From positions 17,938-81,937 of IMG/VR virus record IMGVR_UViG_3300023444_000001: 64,000 nucleotides of DNA. One strand, 5' to 3'. Numbering within the stretch: the stretch's first letter is position 1; every line of letters starts with the position of its first letter. Below, one piece after another: positions 49,927 to 59,155 of the stretch. The notes under the pieces are model-generated. The model ran no database searches. It was not told where the DNA came from and saw only the letters and a list, made by a program, of their open reading frames with translations. This DNA comes from a virus. The translations under genes were made by a program, and so were the position numbers.

Positions 49927-51873
49927 TTATTCTATTCCCCCTCCAAGAACTGATAACCCATATTCAACCATTCTTCCAATAAAATACCGTTCACCAGCAA
50001 AAGTTTTTCCATTCACATAAGATGTAAGTCCAAGCAAGGTATCCGAGATAACATTCTCAATCTCATAAACACCATTGTTTTCATGTTCACTACCATAAAT
50101 AACTAATATATCTCCAGCCCTCACTAAATTCCTAAAAATTGTATTTTCTCCTGTTACTACCGGAAAATTTTCTACACAATCTATTGACTCATCATCATAC
50201 AAAATCCGCATATAATAAGACCCAGCCGGAATATACTTCCAAATATCATTATCAATAAACTTCTTTTTATCTTCACTTTCCACAACAGATGTAGCAGAAG
50301 AACCTTCTTCAAATTTTACTCCATCCACCCAAAAACTTCCATTTTGATTTTCAGAAACCGGAATACTAACTGATAACTGTATTCTTCCCGGAACATTAAA
50401 AGTAATTGATTTTTCCAATCTTATCCAATTTTGACCAATAACCTGATTTGATAAAATTGCTTCTGTAACTGAATTATACAAATCAGAATGAGTCAATCGC
50501 AATTCAAAATTAGTCAACATATTGTCTGCTTTAACATAAGCAGAAAACGTATATGTTCCAGCAGGAAATACCTCTAATTTCGTAGTTATTCCTCCCCATT
50601 GAAGAATAGTAACTTTCAAAGAGTTATTTCCAAATAAATAATCTTCAAATTCTGGAACAAGAACTTCATCTCCTTTAATTATCTGCCAAGGAAAAAATTC
50701 TAAATTACTATCTTCTTGAAAACTACTAAGCATATACGGATTTTGAAGATAATTCCATCCCTGACCACTTATTTTAATTCCTAAAACCCTTAATGATTGA
50801 TTCGGATACCATAAATAAGAACCAACATCCCCAGAAGTTCCAATATTTGCAAGCATATAACTATCATCTGTATCTACACTTCTATAAAAATTGTTATTTG
50901 AAATTCCAACGACTTTAGAAGGTACTACTTCTGTAGATTCTATATTTCCACCTTCACTTTCATCAATATCAAATGACATAGTAGTTATCCCGCCATCAGA
51001 CCACACAAGACCTTCATATGCTCTATCAAAAATAATATTCCGTAAATCCAATCCTGTAAGACTATCTACCAAACTGCCATCCAAATACATTTCAACCCGA
51101 ACATTATTTGACTCCAAATTATATGCTCTTGTTTCAAGGCAAATCCACGTATCTGAATTTATACTTATTGTATTTCCAATATCACCCCTAATTTGAAGAC
51201 GTATTTCAAAAGTTCCATCTGTTTTCCTATGAAATTGCGGAATTATCCCAATCCCATCTAAAGAACTATACCACTCTCCAATCCCAATAAACCATCCAGA
51301 ACCTGTAAATCCAGAAGAATTTAATCTAAAATAACATTTTCTATAAGCCGAAGTATCTAAACTTAATCCTAATCTATATAAATAATACCCCTGACTTGAC
51401 GCTGTTGTTGTAAATCTCATCCCATAACTTCCAATAAAAGCAGCAGAAGATAATACTGATCCAGAACCTCCATTATCTTGAATTAACCAATTTGAAGTAT
51501 CTCCACTTTCATAGCCATCATAAAAAATTGCTCTATCCCTATTTACAGTAGCATTATATCCGGTCATATATTGAATAGCATCAAAAATTGAACTTAATGT
51601 TCCCTTTCTTCTCCATATATCTACGGCATACTTAATATAATTTCTCTTTTCCTGCTCACTTGCAGAATCAACAATCTTTACTCCAACATTTGAAGCAAGA
51701 AAATTCAAAAATTCTTCCGGACAATCTTCTGTACTCTTAAAATTAAACAATCCTTGAATTAAAGATTTTATCGGATTTATTCCATGTTCCTCAATAAGAG
51801 ATAGAAAAGCATTAAGGTCTCCTTCAACATCTTCCATCTTATAAATACTGGGCAAATAATCAAATAAACTCAT
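49927..51873 (-). CDS. baseplate/tail protein gpI-like with carbohydrate-binding domains, 648 aa
   Basis: Residues 1-120 match phage P2 gpI-type tail proteins: SLFDYLPSIYKMEDV, then EFLNFLASNVGVKIV, IWRRKGTLSSIFDAIQYMTGY. From about 130 the protein carries two strand-rich lectin-like modules (LamG-like GSYGMRFTT, and CBM-like GTYTFSAYVKAD). gpI sits between baseplate gpJ and the fibre, as here, and the extra modules may bind surface glycans. Overlaps gpJ gene by 4 bases. Confidence 0.75.
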   Translation of the reverse strand: MSLFDYLPSIYKMEDVEGDLNAFLSLIEEHGINPIKSLIQGLFNFKSTEDCPEEFLNFLASNVGVKIVDSASEQEKRNYIKYAVDIWRRKGTLSSIFDAIQYMTGYNATVNRDRAIFYDGYESGDTSNWLIQDNGGSGSVLSSAAFIGSYGMRFTTTASSQGYYLYRLGLSLDTSAYRKCYFRLNSSGFTGSGWFIGIGEWYSSLDGIGIIPQFHRKTDGTFEIRLQIRGDIGNTISINSDTWICLETRAYNLESNNVRVEMYLDGSLVDSLTGLDLRNIIFDRAYEGLVWSDGGITTMSFDIDESEGGNIESTEVVPSKVVGISNNNFYRSVDTDDSYMLANIGTSGDVGSYLWYPNQSLRVLGIKISGQGWNYLQNPYMLSSFQEDSNLEFFPWQIIKGDEVLVPEFEDYLFGNNSLKVTILQWGGITTKLEVFPAGTYTFSAYVKADNMLTNFELRLTHSDLYNSVTEAILSNQVIGQNWIRLEKSITFNVPGRIQLSVSIPVSENQNGSFWVDGVKFEEGSSATSVVESEDKKKFIDNDIWKYIPAGSYYMRILYDDESIDCVENFPVVTGENTIFRNLVRAGDILVIYGSEHENNGVYEIENVISDTLLGLTSYVNGKTFAGERYFIGRMVEYGLSVLGGGIE

Positions 51874-53360
51874 CTTAATCTATCCCCCATTGATACTGGA
51901 GGCCCTATATTTATTTGAATTGATCCAACCTCTGAAATTTCAAAATCATCAATAACTACATCAGTTCTTGGAGTATCAATTATAACATGATCTACTCCAG
52001 AAACTCCTTCTATTAAAGCATAAAGTTGAGACAAATACACATCCCTTCCAAATTCATTTGTATGCCGTCCCTTATCATCTATAAATGTTGGAGATAAATA
52101 ACTTTCTATCACTTGATTTACCTCTCTTGACACATCTTCTTCAATATATCCCTCTTCAATATATACAGTACATACCACATCTATTGGAACATACGTTGGG
52201 TCTTTTATCTTAACTGAAAAACAAGCCAACCTCTTTGTATCCAAATAAGCCTCTAATTCCAATTTTAATGAAGTCGATGGAAGTCCGCCTCCCTCTGGAA
52301 CTACAACTACCCAAACTGTTTGAGCCTGTTCATATGCCTTTGCTTGAGCAATACGACCAGTTGTACCTTCCCAATGTTCTACTAAATATGAAAAATCAGA
52401 AGGTGTAACTGCTCTATCCAGAGACCGAAGATTACGTATGGCGTTTTCTCGTATAACTTCCACCGACTCTCGTAATGATCCACCAGAAGCCGCCCTTTCA
52501 TTTATTACTGAATCTAAATTTGTCAATAAATCTACAAAACTTATTATTCTTCCAGAACCTACATTACCATCTTCACCTCCTCCAACTTGATAATCCGCTG
52601 TAATAACACTTGAAACCGGAGGAATTTTTCCTCTAATACCATCTGAAAAAAGGATAAAAACTCTTTCTCTCGAATTTACACTTATCACATAGTGCTCATC
52701 CATAGCCCCCGAATCAATAAAATCACCAACTTCTGTCCATTTTGTTCCATTAACATAAACTACCACAGAACTTGGAATAATTTCATTCCTGCTCAATTCA
52801 AAAACCTGATTTGCGACCCCATTACTTGTTCCAACATTTTCCCCACTAACAAATTCTCCATGAAAAGCCGAAAGATAGAATGTTGTTGCAGTATCTGGTA
52901 CTAACCAATTCCTATTACCATCATCTGATATATTCAAACCAGTATTTTCAACCAAAGACTCAAAAAAATTGACAGAAAATATCTTTCTCTCTTCAGTGGT
53001 TAACGGAACAGTTCCAACTTGAAATCCTCTTGGAACAATTAAATTACCTGTTCCACTCCTGCCCATTTTCAAAATAACATAAGCCGCTGTTCTTTCTCTT
53101 GGAGTATAATCAATCAACTTAGCCAATTCTACAACAGAATCTCTCCTTCTTGCTGTTCTAAAAAATCCCTCATTTGCCGCAAAATCAATATACCAAGACA
53201 ACATATCTCCCATATAAGCAAATAATTCCAACAAAACAATACCAAGATCATCAGAATTAAAATCTGTCCACTTATTTGTATAATTCGGAATTTCTCTTAA
53301 TAATTCTGATCTTATTGAATTAAAATCTCTATTTGAATAATCTAACTTTATTCTTGCCAT
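51870..53360 (-). CDS. baseplate J-like wedge protein
   Basis: A 496-residue member of the baseplate_J family: starts with DYSNRDFNSIRSELLREIPNYTNKWTDFNSDDLGIVLLELFAYMGDMLSWYIDFAANEGF, broken into the usual Lys/Asn-rich first helix, with VIRENAIRNLRSLDRAVTPSDFSYL near 315. This is the wedge subunit that links sheath start to fibres in contractile tails. Typical length is 400-500. Confidence 0.85.
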   Translation of the reverse strand: MARIKLDYSNRDFNSIRSELLREIPNYTNKWTDFNSDDLGIVLLELFAYMGDMLSWYIDFAANEGFFRTARRRDSVVELAKLIDYTPRERTAAYVILKMGRSGTGNLIVPRGFQVGTVPLTTEERKIFSVNFFESLVENTGLNISDDGNRNWLVPDTATTFYLSAFHGEFVSGENVGTSNGVANQVFELSRNEIIPSSVVVYVNGTKWTEVGDFIDSGAMDEHYVISVNSRERVFILFSDGIRGKIPPVSSVITADYQVGGGEDGNVGSGRIISFVDLLTNLDSVINERAASGGSLRESVEVIRENAIRNLRSLDRAVTPSDFSYLVEHWEGTTGRIAQAKAYEQAQTVWVVVVPEGGGLPSTSLKLELEAYLDTKRLACFSVKIKDPTYVPIDVVCTVYIEEGYIEEDVSREVNQVIESYLSPTFIDDKGRHTNEFGRDVYLSQLYALIEGVSGVDHVIIDTPRTDVVIDDFEISEVGSIQINIGPPVSMGDRLR

Positions 53361-53362
53361 AC

Positions 53363-54517
53363 TTAACCATTCCTTTTTACTTCATATTGAGACGTAACTA
53401 TCCTTCCAACTCCTACAAATACTACTTCAACAAATAACTTAGAAGATTCTTGTTTTATCTGAATATCTCCTAACTGAATACGAGATTCATACTTGAAAGC
53501 CTTTGAAACTGTATTTTTAATTATAGGCATTAAATCAGAAGACACTTCTTCAAAAACAAATCTTCTTAAATTTGCCCCCCAAGAAGGTCTCATCATTCTT
53601 TCTCCATACCCTGTAAATAATAACTGCTTAACATCCTCTTTCAAATGAATAAATTCTAAAGTATTGTTCTTTGATATTCTTACCCCTCCATCTCCCTCAA
53701 ACTGAAAAGGATAATGTATTCCCTGTCCAAAAGGTTCATCTGGATAAGATACAGGAATTTCTCTAAAAACTACCACATTATCAGAACTAAACACAGAACC
53801 AAAATGAACCATATCTACTAATACTTCTCCGGATGAAGATAATTGGGAAACTTGAATTTTAACCTTTTTTGTATCTGCATTAAGAGGAGATAAATTATAT
53901 ACATATCGAGTCCAATTCCCATTAACAGCCTGCCCGTTTAATAATGTCTGAACTTGTGTTTGAGTAATTTCATCTTCCTTATATTCTCTAACTTTCAAAT
54001 TAACTTGAGAAGTCCCACTCAATTCTCTCAACATTATTGTTAAATAATATGATTCCTGATTATCTACCCAAATACCATCACTTTCTATTATTGCAGTTCC
54101 TGTACCTCCTGAAGCCAATTTAACACACCTTGAACCTTGAAAAGCGTCCAAAATATCCTCTGTAACTGTTCCATCAAGTGTTGTTGTAATATTCCAATTA
54201 TCAAAACTATTCCCACTACCATTTTCAAAACTATAATTTTGAACAAAATTTGAAGCCACTCCAACAAACAATATCCTTCCTACTTCTATCTTTGAAGAGA
54301 TAATTGGACTTAACTTAAATCCTTTACTATCTAAACTACAAGCATAATCTGGATTATAAGCAGAATCTAAAGAAGAGACTGTATCAAATCGTAAACTATA
54401 TGATTTTGCATATCTATTTTTTTCATTTGCCACAATATAACTCCTATTCCATGAAACTAATGCTTCATCATCTTTATCTAATCTTGAAATCTTAATATTT
54501 GATGGAATTATACTCAT
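53363..54517 (-). CDS. gp25/gpW-like baseplate wedge protein with N-terminal carbohydrate-binding-like domain
   Basis: The C-terminal 100 residues match the GPW/gp25 family, the lysozyme-like wedge at the base of the sheath: KQLLFTGYGERMMRPSWGANLRRFVFEEVSSD and a final strand pair. The first 270 residues are extra and read like a jelly-roll carbohydrate-binding module (NWTRYVYNLSPLNAD and VRTNL-like strands). gp25 proteins are normally 100-150 residues, so this is a fusion. Function of the extra domain is unknown. Confidence 0.8.
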   Translation of the reverse strand: MSIIPSNIKISRLDKDDEALVSWNRSYIVANEKNRYAKSYSLRFDTVSSLDSAYNPDYACSLDSKGFKLSPIISSKIEVGRILFVGVASNFVQNYSFENGSGNSFDNWNITTTLDGTVTEDILDAFQGSRCVKLASGGTGTAIIESDGIWVDNQESYYLTIMLRELSGTSQVNLKVREYKEDEITQTQVQTLLNGQAVNGNWTRYVYNLSPLNADTKKVKIQVSQLSSSGEVLVDMVHFGSVFSSDNVVVFREIPVSYPDEPFGQGIHYPFQFEGDGGVRISKNNTLEFIHLKEDVKQLLFTGYGERMMRPSWGANLRRFVFEEVSSDLMPIIKNTVSKAFKYESRIQLGDIQIKQESSKLFVEVVFVGVGRIVTSQYEVKRNG

Positions 54518-54870
54518 GAAATTCCAGTCTCCCCTTTATTATCATTAGACTGTCCAATATTGCTTATGGCATGAGAATGCGAAGGACTTCCTCCCACTGC
54601 TGTAACTCCAGAAACTTTTATTCCATGCAATACTGCATGATTTTTTATCTCATCAATAACCGTATTTGTAACCGCTTCTGCGATAGCCATTGCAATAGTA
54701 TACAACAAATCCTCCATAACTGGAACATTATCATTTTGCCCTGGATAACCTTCGGGTTTTCTTACAAAATGTCTTTCTTGAGCAATAGTCTGCAACAAGC
54801 CATTTTCATTATCCGTACTATATAAAGCATTTTGTAAATTTGTTCTCAACCGATCTTTATCTAAAGGCAT
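54514..54870 (-). CDS. hypothetical structural-module protein, 118 aa
   Basis: A 118-residue protein with LYTIAMAIAEAVTNTVIDEIKNHAVLHGIKVSG and a Gly, Ser and His-rich tail (GGSPSHSHAISN). Its place between gp25-like and gpV-like genes suggests a minor baseplate part. No family recognised. Confidence 0.55.
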   Translation of the reverse strand: MPLDKDRLRTNLQNALYSTDNENGLLQTIAQERHFVRKPEGYPGQNDNVPVMEDLLYTIAMAIAEAVTNTVIDEIKNHAVLHGIKVSGVTAVGGSPSHSHAISNIGQSNDNKGETGIS

Positions 54871-54917
54871 TTGTAAATCCTTACACTTAAGGTAGAAGTC
54901 CCTATTTGAACCAAGTA

Positions 54918-55017
54918 AATTCTTTAATTAACAAGGTATATTCAAGATTTTTCTTCTCCTGAAGGGTTTTATATGGATAATTATAAAGTCCTTATATACG
55001 GGCGCTATGAAGGTATT
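54918..55017 (-). repeat. 100-base intergenic element, copy 4 of 4
   Basis: Begins immediately after the stop of the membrane protein gene with AATACCTTCATAG and ends TTAATTAAAGAATT at 54918; the next start is 48 bases away. The closest copy is 40237-40336 in both halves. The same frame contains stops, so coding is unlikely. Between 54871 and 54917 nothing else is visible. Confidence 0.6.
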
Positions 55018-55983
55018 TCATCTCTTTGATAATATCAAACCTTTGTTCATCATTTTTTCCATAACCCAAATTCCTATTGCTCCAATAAATTCCAAACTAA
55101 ACACTTTCCAATCTACTAAATATATTGGCTCCATCGAAAATACAACCAAAAAACTCAATATTATAACATACCATAACCAATGAAATTCTCCTTGTTCTAT
55201 TCCGGAAAAATTTCCTAAAGCCATTGGAATAATTACCGGAAAAGCAAATACAAATATCATATCTGGAACCTCAGAAAAACTCCCAACAAAATAGAGAAAT
55301 AAAACTAACCAAGCAAGTTTACTCATTCTAAAATCTTTACTCCAATCCATTCCAGACAATAATGCTAAAGGTCCCAAAATTCCCCATATTCCAAGTGTAT
55401 GCCTATAAAATTCCATATTATCATTCAAAACCAAACTCTCTTTATTTCCAAGATATAAATTATTCCATTCTAAAGGCAATAAAGATCGAAAAACAATAAA
55501 TATCAAAACCGGAATTATAGCCAATTTGAAAACTTCCCAACTTTCCTTTTTTATCCTATCCCATATCCAAGGATAAACTCTCCATATTAAACGTACTGGA
55601 AGCAAAATCAAAACTACTCCATTGCATAAGACTCCAAATAACAAAACAAGAAACAACACCTTATCATTTTCTCTTGTTATATAAATCACCCCTAAAAGAA
55701 ACAACATCATAGAAAAAGGCATTACTATAGAAGTTTGATAGAAATACACTGGAACTAAAGACCAAGTAAAAAAATAAGCCAATCCTCCAAGCAAAGCCCA
55801 TTTTATATCAAACCCCCAAAAGATTCTCAACCAAGAAAACAACACCATTCCAATTCCAAATATGCATATAATTTCAAAAATCTTTTCATAGTAATTTTCT
55901 TTTGAAATCATCATAAACATGAAAAATAAAACTAATCCTTCAATTAAAAATGCCTTTTTATTTTCAAAAAGAAACTTTTTCAT
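55018..55983 (-). CDS. multi-pass membrane protein inside the tail operon, 321 aa
   Basis: Start ATG 55983 (MKKFLFENKKAFLIEGLVLF) overlaps the preceding gene as TAATG. About eight hydrophobic spans are evident (LVLFFMFMMIS, FEIICIFGIGMVLFSWL, ALLGGLAYFFTWSLV, SMMLFLLGVIYI, LFLVLLFGVLCNGVVLI and others), with short loops. It could be a glycosyltransferase-C-type membrane enzyme, an acyltransferase or a transporter; no motif decides it. A membrane protein between two baseplate genes is unusual. Confidence 0.6.
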   Translation of the reverse strand: MKKFLFENKKAFLIEGLVLFFMFMMISKENYYEKIFEIICIFGIGMVLFSWLRIFWGFDIKWALLGGLAYFFTWSLVPVYFYQTSIVMPFSMMLFLLGVIYITRENDKVLFLVLLFGVLCNGVVLILLPVRLIWRVYPWIWDRIKKESWEVFKLAIIPVLIFIVFRSLLPLEWNNLYLGNKESLVLNDNMEFYRHTLGIWGILGPLALLSGMDWSKDFRMSKLAWLVLFLYFVGSFSEVPDMIFVFAFPVIIPMALGNFSGIEQGEFHWLWYVIILSFLVVFSMEPIYLVDWKVFSLEFIGAIGIWVMEKMMNKGLILSKR

Positions 55984-56603
55984 TATGGAGCCTTTACTGT
56001 TGAAACCATAATATGCTTTGATCCAGTATATGGACAAAGAGAATTTGTCGTAATAACTTGTCCATCTCCATCATTACAAATAACTTCAACACCTCTTATT
56101 TGAATTTTTCCATCAGGTTCAAAAATAATCTCTTTTCCAGAACTATGAATAATCTTTATATATTCTTCTCCATTTGTATCATCAAAAATTATTCTATGCC
56201 CACTTCTTGTCTTTAATACCCTTACATTTGGCCTATTTTGAAGGGCATCAACAGGAAATTCTGTTTCTCCATTAGGTCGAGTCCAAAAACAACCAGACCA
56301 TATTGGCTTAAGTATATCTCCCTCTTCAAACTCGATCCAAACTCCAGAATCTAATTCTGGAACAAAAGCAAATCCTACTTCATCTATTCCTCCAAAGGGA
56401 AGACAGGGCATAGCCCAGTTTGTAAGTGTCTCTTCTTCACGGTATTTGCCCCCATGAATAGCCGGAACGTATGCCCTAATTCTTCCCATTTGCAATGAAT
56501 CTTTATTATCTTTGCACAACCCCCTATACTTTCCATATAACCTTGAAGATGTATCTTCTATTGCTCGATCCCTAAAATGAGTTGCCAACTTAAATTCTCT
56601 CAT
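55983..56603 (-). CDS. baseplate spike protein, gpV/gp5 OB-fold-like, 206 aa
   Basis: Residues 25-110 resemble the gp5/gpV OB domain: LQMGRIRAYVPAIHGG, WAMPCLPFGGIDEVGFAFVPELDSGVWIEFEEGD, PIWSGCFW. The C-terminal strands (GHRIIFDDTNGEEYIKIIH, KEIIFEPDGKIQIRG) suit the start of a triple-stranded needle. It forms the membrane-piercing spike with the gpD-like hub. GxxG repeats of a lysozyme domain are absent. Confidence 0.8.
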   Translation of the reverse strand: MREFKLATHFRDRAIEDTSSRLYGKYRGLCKDNKDSLQMGRIRAYVPAIHGGKYREEETLTNWAMPCLPFGGIDEVGFAFVPELDSGVWIEFEEGDILKPIWSGCFWTRPNGETEFPVDALQNRPNVRVLKTRSGHRIIFDDTNGEEYIKIIHSSGKEIIFEPDGKIQIRGVEVICNDGDGQVITTNSLCPYTGSKHIMVSTVKAP

Positions 56604-57023
56604 TTATACCTCTATAGGAATACCAAATAAAATCCGATTTAATTCAGCCTTATCTGTTATACTTCCTTCTTCAACTTCTCTTTCTCCAACAGGCATAGCA
56701 TAAGAGAAAAAATCTATATCATCACTCAACTGGTATTCAAAATCTTTTGGAATATCTTCTAATGGATACGATACAGAACTTACTGCATTTCTAATAAGTG
56801 TTAAATCACAAGTATATCCATTACTTCCAATTCGATGTTTTACTCTATACACTAACCAACTTCCAGAAAATCTCTTACCTACTCCACTTATATAAACAGT
56901 CCAAAGAGTTCTTAATTCTTTAATTCCTATTGTTGTAGCCTCAGCCTCAAGAACCCATCTTCCTGACAAATATCGACTATTTATCAGTTGTTGAATATAA
57001 TTTTCCTCTTGATTAGAACTCAT
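56604..57023 (-). CDS. hypothetical baseplate protein, 139 aa
   Basis: Start ATG 57023 (MSSNQEENYIQQLIN), which overlaps the hub gene stop as ATGA. Sequence SGRWVLEAEATTIGIKELRTLWTVYISG and YTCDLTLIRNAV suits a strand-rich small structural protein. No family recognised; the location between hub and spike suggests a connector. Confidence 0.6.
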   Translation of the reverse strand: MSSNQEENYIQQLINSRYLSGRWVLEAEATTIGIKELRTLWTVYISGVGKRFSGSWLVYRVKHRIGSNGYTCDLTLIRNAVSSVSYPLEDIPKDFEYQLSDDIDFFSYAMPVGEREVEEGSITDKAELNRILFGIPIEV

Positions 57024-58159
57024 GGTGAAATCCCCAACCAAATTGTATAAGTTTCATCATTTCCAGAAACTGAATTACTTTTCAAACTCTCTTTATCACG
57101 TTCCTCAAAAGGAATAACCACCCTATTTGCTTCACTCTGAAGTTCTAAACTTGGAGTCATAGACCTTTCCCATAATTCAGATACATTTGGAGTCCCTTGT
57201 ACATTAGAATTTTGTTTTGGCTTTCTTATAATCTCTTTAGATAATTCATCCGGTTTAACGGAAGCAATTTTAACTTCCTTATCATCTGCAATCCAACTTT
57301 TACTTTCTCCTACAACATCTCGTGTTTGAAGTTTTGGTCTAAAACTCTTCAAAGCATAATTTCCAGTCTTATACCCAAGATTAAGCATAGGTGATTCTGA
57401 TAACCTTGGAAGCATAAAGAAAAACACTCTTTCCCTAACAAACGCAGAGTAGCCCCATCTTTTTGCTATTTCAGTAATCATCTTCCAATCACTCTTATCA
57501 GCCTTTTGAGTCCATTTCTTTTTCGTACTAAAATAAGGACTAAAATCATCAAATTGTTGCTCCGTTTTCATAATATAATATCTACTAAATGGAGCCGGAA
57601 AACCTTGTTTACGAGCCATTCTCATGTTTCTTTCAACAATAGTCTTAACTACAGCACTATCTCTTGGAGCAAAAGTATCCGGTAACTCCGTACTTGTATC
57701 AGTTCCTCCCTTTCCCTCTCCCAATACTCCTTGCACAACATCAGTAGTATAAACAACAGATGCTGGAACTAATTTTCCTTCTTCATTTTCTACCAGATTA
57801 GAATTTTTCAATAATACAGCAAGTTCTTCTCCAACTATTTCTACAACATCTTTTCCATCCCATCTTGAATTTATTCTGGTAATTTGAAAATCATTCATAA
57901 ATTTTACCCCCGACCCATACCCCATATACAATGAAAAAATATTTCCTTCAAAAAACAACGGATTCTCCGTAAATCTTCCATTAGAATTTTCAAGCAATAA
58001 ACTCGCCTTATCTAATTGATCCATATGATCTTCATAATACATTTCTTCAACGGCTTTTATTTCTTGACCTTTCAATCCTGTTCCAGTCAAATTATAATCA
58101 CTCATTTTAACTTGCTGCAATCCAGCAAATCTTATTGCAAATCTCGGAACAAACTTCAT
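57020..58159 (-). CDS. tail hub protein, gpD/gp27-like
   Basis: A 379-residue protein that resembles late-control gene D proteins: PRFAIRFAGLQQVKMSDYNLTGTGLKGQEIKAVEEMYYED, GYGSGVKFMNDFQITRINSRWDG and a middle MITEIAKRWGYSAFVRERVFFFMLPRLSES. gpD forms the trimeric hub under the tube and carries the spike. It overlaps the LysM gene by 4 bases. Confidence 0.75.
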   Translation of the reverse strand: MKFVPRFAIRFAGLQQVKMSDYNLTGTGLKGQEIKAVEEMYYEDHMDQLDKASLLLENSNGRFTENPLFFEGNIFSLYMGYGSGVKFMNDFQITRINSRWDGKDVVEIVGEELAVLLKNSNLVENEEGKLVPASVVYTTDVVQGVLGEGKGGTDTSTELPDTFAPRDSAVVKTIVERNMRMARKQGFPAPFSRYYIMKTEQQFDDFSPYFSTKKKWTQKADKSDWKMITEIAKRWGYSAFVRERVFFFMLPRLSESPMLNLGYKTGNYALKSFRPKLQTRDVVGESKSWIADDKEVKIASVKPDELSKEIIRKPKQNSNVQGTPNVSELWERSMTPSLELQSEANRVVIPFEERDKESLKSNSVSGNDETYTIWLGISP

Positions 58160-58458
58160 CGCCCAAATTTCCTAAATACCTCATTTGGATTTGGAATCCA
58201 AATAACCTCTCCAACAGGAAGTATAAAAGGATCATCTAAATATTCTGCATTTGCATCGGCTATAATCCACCATTTTTTTGCATCACCATATAATCTGTGC
58301 GCCATAATATCTAATCTATCAGATTCCTTTAATACATAAGAAAACATATCTGATTTCTTAAACTGAACTAAAAATCGTAATCCACTCATAGAAATGATAT
58401 TTCCATTAGAATCCTCATAATCAAAAATTTCTTCTGACATATATCTTGAATTTCTCAT
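58156..58458 (-). CDS. LysM-domain tail protein (gpX-like)
   Basis: A 100-residue protein whose last 55 residues form a LysM module: YVLKESDRLDIMAHRLYGDAKKWWIIADANAEYLDDPFILPVGEVIWIPN. Phage P2 gpX and T4 gp53-type proteins have this at the centre of the baseplate, where it clamps the tube start. The start overlaps the preceding gene as ATGA. Confidence 0.8.
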   Translation of the reverse strand: MRNSRYMSEEIFDYEDSNGNIISMSGLRFLVQFKKSDMFSYVLKESDRLDIMAHRLYGDAKKWWIIADANAEYLDDPFILPVGEVIWIPNPNEVFRKFGR

Positions 58459-59153
58459 ATAGATGAAACTCCATATTCCTTTAATTCTAAATCTACTTCT
58501 GCTCGAATCGGAGTTAAACCCTCATCAAACAAAGTATATCGTGTTTTCATACTCGTTATTACACAATCCATCGTTAATTGACTCCCCCAAACAAAAATTA
58601 AAACTCTTGGAGGAAGAGATACTCCAGAATCTTCATTCTCTCTTGGGAGAAAAACTTTTAACAAACTTATTACAGGTTCAACTGAAGCCTTTGAAAATTC
58701 CGGAATCGAAAAATGAGAAAGCATTTCTTTAGACCAATCAATAGGCAAATTTCCAAATAATCTATTTGAAATATGATCTATATTAGAAATCATATTCAAT
58801 AATTCCGGTGGAATTAAAACTATTGCCCTTCCTATTTCACCAATAACTGGAGAAGTTGAAGATACATCAAATAATAACTTCAAAGAAAAAGTGGTGCTTT
58901 TCCCTCCAACATATTGCAATACTGGTTTTGCACTCCCAGGAAAACTATGTTCAACAAATGAAACTTCCTTCTTAAATTCCAAAATCTCTGGATTATACTG
59001 AAATGTAAATGCTGCATCCATATATACCCTCGAAAAATCAGGTTCTCCCGTTCCAAGAACTCCATAAGGTATAAGTTTACCCTTATTGATCCTTTTAACA
59101 TAACTTGGAGCCGCAAAAATATCTCTTTGCAATGAACCAAAACTTACAGGCAA
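58455..59153 (-). CDS. CIS-tube-type baseplate protein, 232 aa
   Basis: Residues 15-100 fit the N-terminal module of contractile injection system tube-initiator proteins (Afp7/T4 gp48 and gp54-like): FTFQYNPEILEFKKEVSFVEH then GGKSTTFSLKLLFD. It would join tube to hub. A later LPPRVLIFVWGSQLTMDCVITSMK strand set matches. It lies between the tape measure and LysM genes, which is the expected order. Confidence 0.75.
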   Translation of the reverse strand: MPVSFGSLQRDIFAAPSYVKRINKGKLIPYGVLGTGEPDFSRVYMDAAFTFQYNPEILEFKKEVSFVEHSFPGSAKPVLQYVGGKSTTFSLKLLFDVSSTSPVIGEIGRAIVLIPPELLNMISNIDHISNRLFGNLPIDWSKEMLSHFSIPEFSKASVEPVISLLKVFLPRENEDSGVSLPPRVLIFVWGSQLTMDCVITSMKTRYTLFDEGLTPIRAEVDLELKEYGVSSI

Positions 59154-59155
59154 AA

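Noticed and set aside
54890-55020. Possible tRNA near GGTTCAAAT at 54.9 kb
   Set aside because: The T-loop-like GTTCAAAT has no matching stems or acceptor arm; no cloverleaf could be drawn here or elsewhere.
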